Source: Patiria miniata
Taxonomy: Eukaryota > Echinodermata > Asteroidea > Valvatida > Asterinidae
Length of the DNA: 64,000 nt
Direction of reading: 5' to 3'
Assembly: GCF_015706575.1 (NCBI RefSeq)
Contig: NW_024037064.1
Span: 15,167,606 to 15,231,605, forward strand
Position 1 is the first letter of the stretch. Every line of letters begins with the position of its first letter. A model generated the notes under the pieces. That model did not search any database. It was not told the origin of the DNA and saw only the letters and a program-made list of their open reading frames with translations. Positions 63,549-64,000 of the stretch are shown here, in pieces. The position numbers were made by a program, and so were the translations under genes.

Positions 63549-64000
63549 TTGCTAATGAAAATGCCGTTAACCCTAATGATATTGCCGTTATCCCAGGGCC
63601 ATGTCAGCCTAAATATCTGTGTGTTCTGCAAAAAGGCAGCTAAATACGGACAACAGGCCATAGATTGTGACACTTGTAATGCATGGTTTCACAGGAACTG
63701 TTTGGGGATGCAGGAAGAAATCTACAATGTCTTGTTCTTGTTGAACATACATCATATTCTTGGTTGTGCTGTCAATATGGCTTAGCCAATTTTTACTCCT
63801 CATTTTTCGCCAATTCAAGTATTGAATTATCCAATAGTTTTGAATCACTTAGCTCCATATCAGACGTTGGATCAGAACATTCAGCACTCTTGTTCAATGC
63901 TCACAGTCATATTATTAGCCCTAAAAAGTCTAGCCCTAAAACGTCTAGCCCCAAGTGTAGTAGGGAAAGCACCAAAAGAAGTACATGTACATACATGTAA
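63549..64000 (+). pseudogene. PHD-finger retroelement ORF fragment, frameshifted, runs off the window
   Basis: Around 63612-63710 the frame encodes CVFCKK...DCDTCNAWFHRNC, a PHD-type zinc finger. The expected downstream C-terminal half (SWLCCQYGLANFYSSFF, then a Ser-rich linker) is in another frame (63683-64000), so a frameshift lies between about 63715 and 63750. PHD fingers followed by a Ser/Pro-rich linker precede the endonuclease in some CR1/L2-like non-LTR elements. The remainder lies beyond the window. A cellular PHD gene is less likely because of the frameshift. Confidence 0.5.

Overview
The window is metazoan nuclear DNA. About 86% of it (1-55379) is a head-to-tail tandem array of a roughly 5.94 kb replication-dependent core-histone repeat. 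The source is most likely an echinoderm other than a sea urchin, or a close invertebrate deuterostome relative. The grounds are an H2B with ESYGIYIY and a C-terminal TTSK, an H4 with Cys instead of Thr at mature position 73 (known from sea urchin H4), and a starfish-like H2B N-terminus. This is recollection of family sequences, not a search.

Each repeat reads, in + coordinates: an interrupted U2 snRNA gene, a tRNA-like element, H2A, H2B, H3, H4. All protein genes and U2 lie on the minus strand. Every histone gene is intronless and is followed within about 25-36 nt by the canonical 16-nt 3' stem-loop and a purine-rich downstream element, so the mRNAs should be non-polyadenylated and cell-cycle regulated. 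No H1 gene is present. The window has seven complete H2A-H2B-H3-H4 sets plus 29 nt of an eighth H4 at the left edge. The predicted proteins are identical between sets, which is strong homogenisation.

The notable biology is at U2. All eight U2 loci are broken at the branch-point recognition region (GUAGUA). Seven carry a short 380-396 bp insert. The eighth carries two full-length 6.2-6.3 kb non-LTR retrotransposons in tandem (18516-24762 and 24781-31129), separated and flanked by the same 18-bp U2 target. They have a zinc-knuckle ORF1 and an APE endonuclease/RT ORF2 of 1150 codons, and match the U2-specific Keno type of the L1/Tx1 group. Both ORF2 are open; each ORF1 has a different 1-nt frameshift. 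The short inserts end at the same U2 base and share a covarying 3'-terminal RNA fold and arrays of mini-hairpins with the large elements. They therefore look like a partner family (SINE-like, or 5'-truncated) using the same targeting route.

At 55379 the array stops abruptly within the spacer next to the last U2. The right flank holds first exon and signal peptide of an aspartylglucosaminidase (AGA) gene on the + strand. Its large first intron, or an intergenic stretch, is full of small DNA transposons: a 1.2 kb foldback element with six copies of a 17-bp motif, a 430 bp palindromic element, a 1580 bp hAT-like element with an 8-bp target duplication, and a possible 177 bp MITE. A broken PHD-finger retroelement ORF lies at the right edge.
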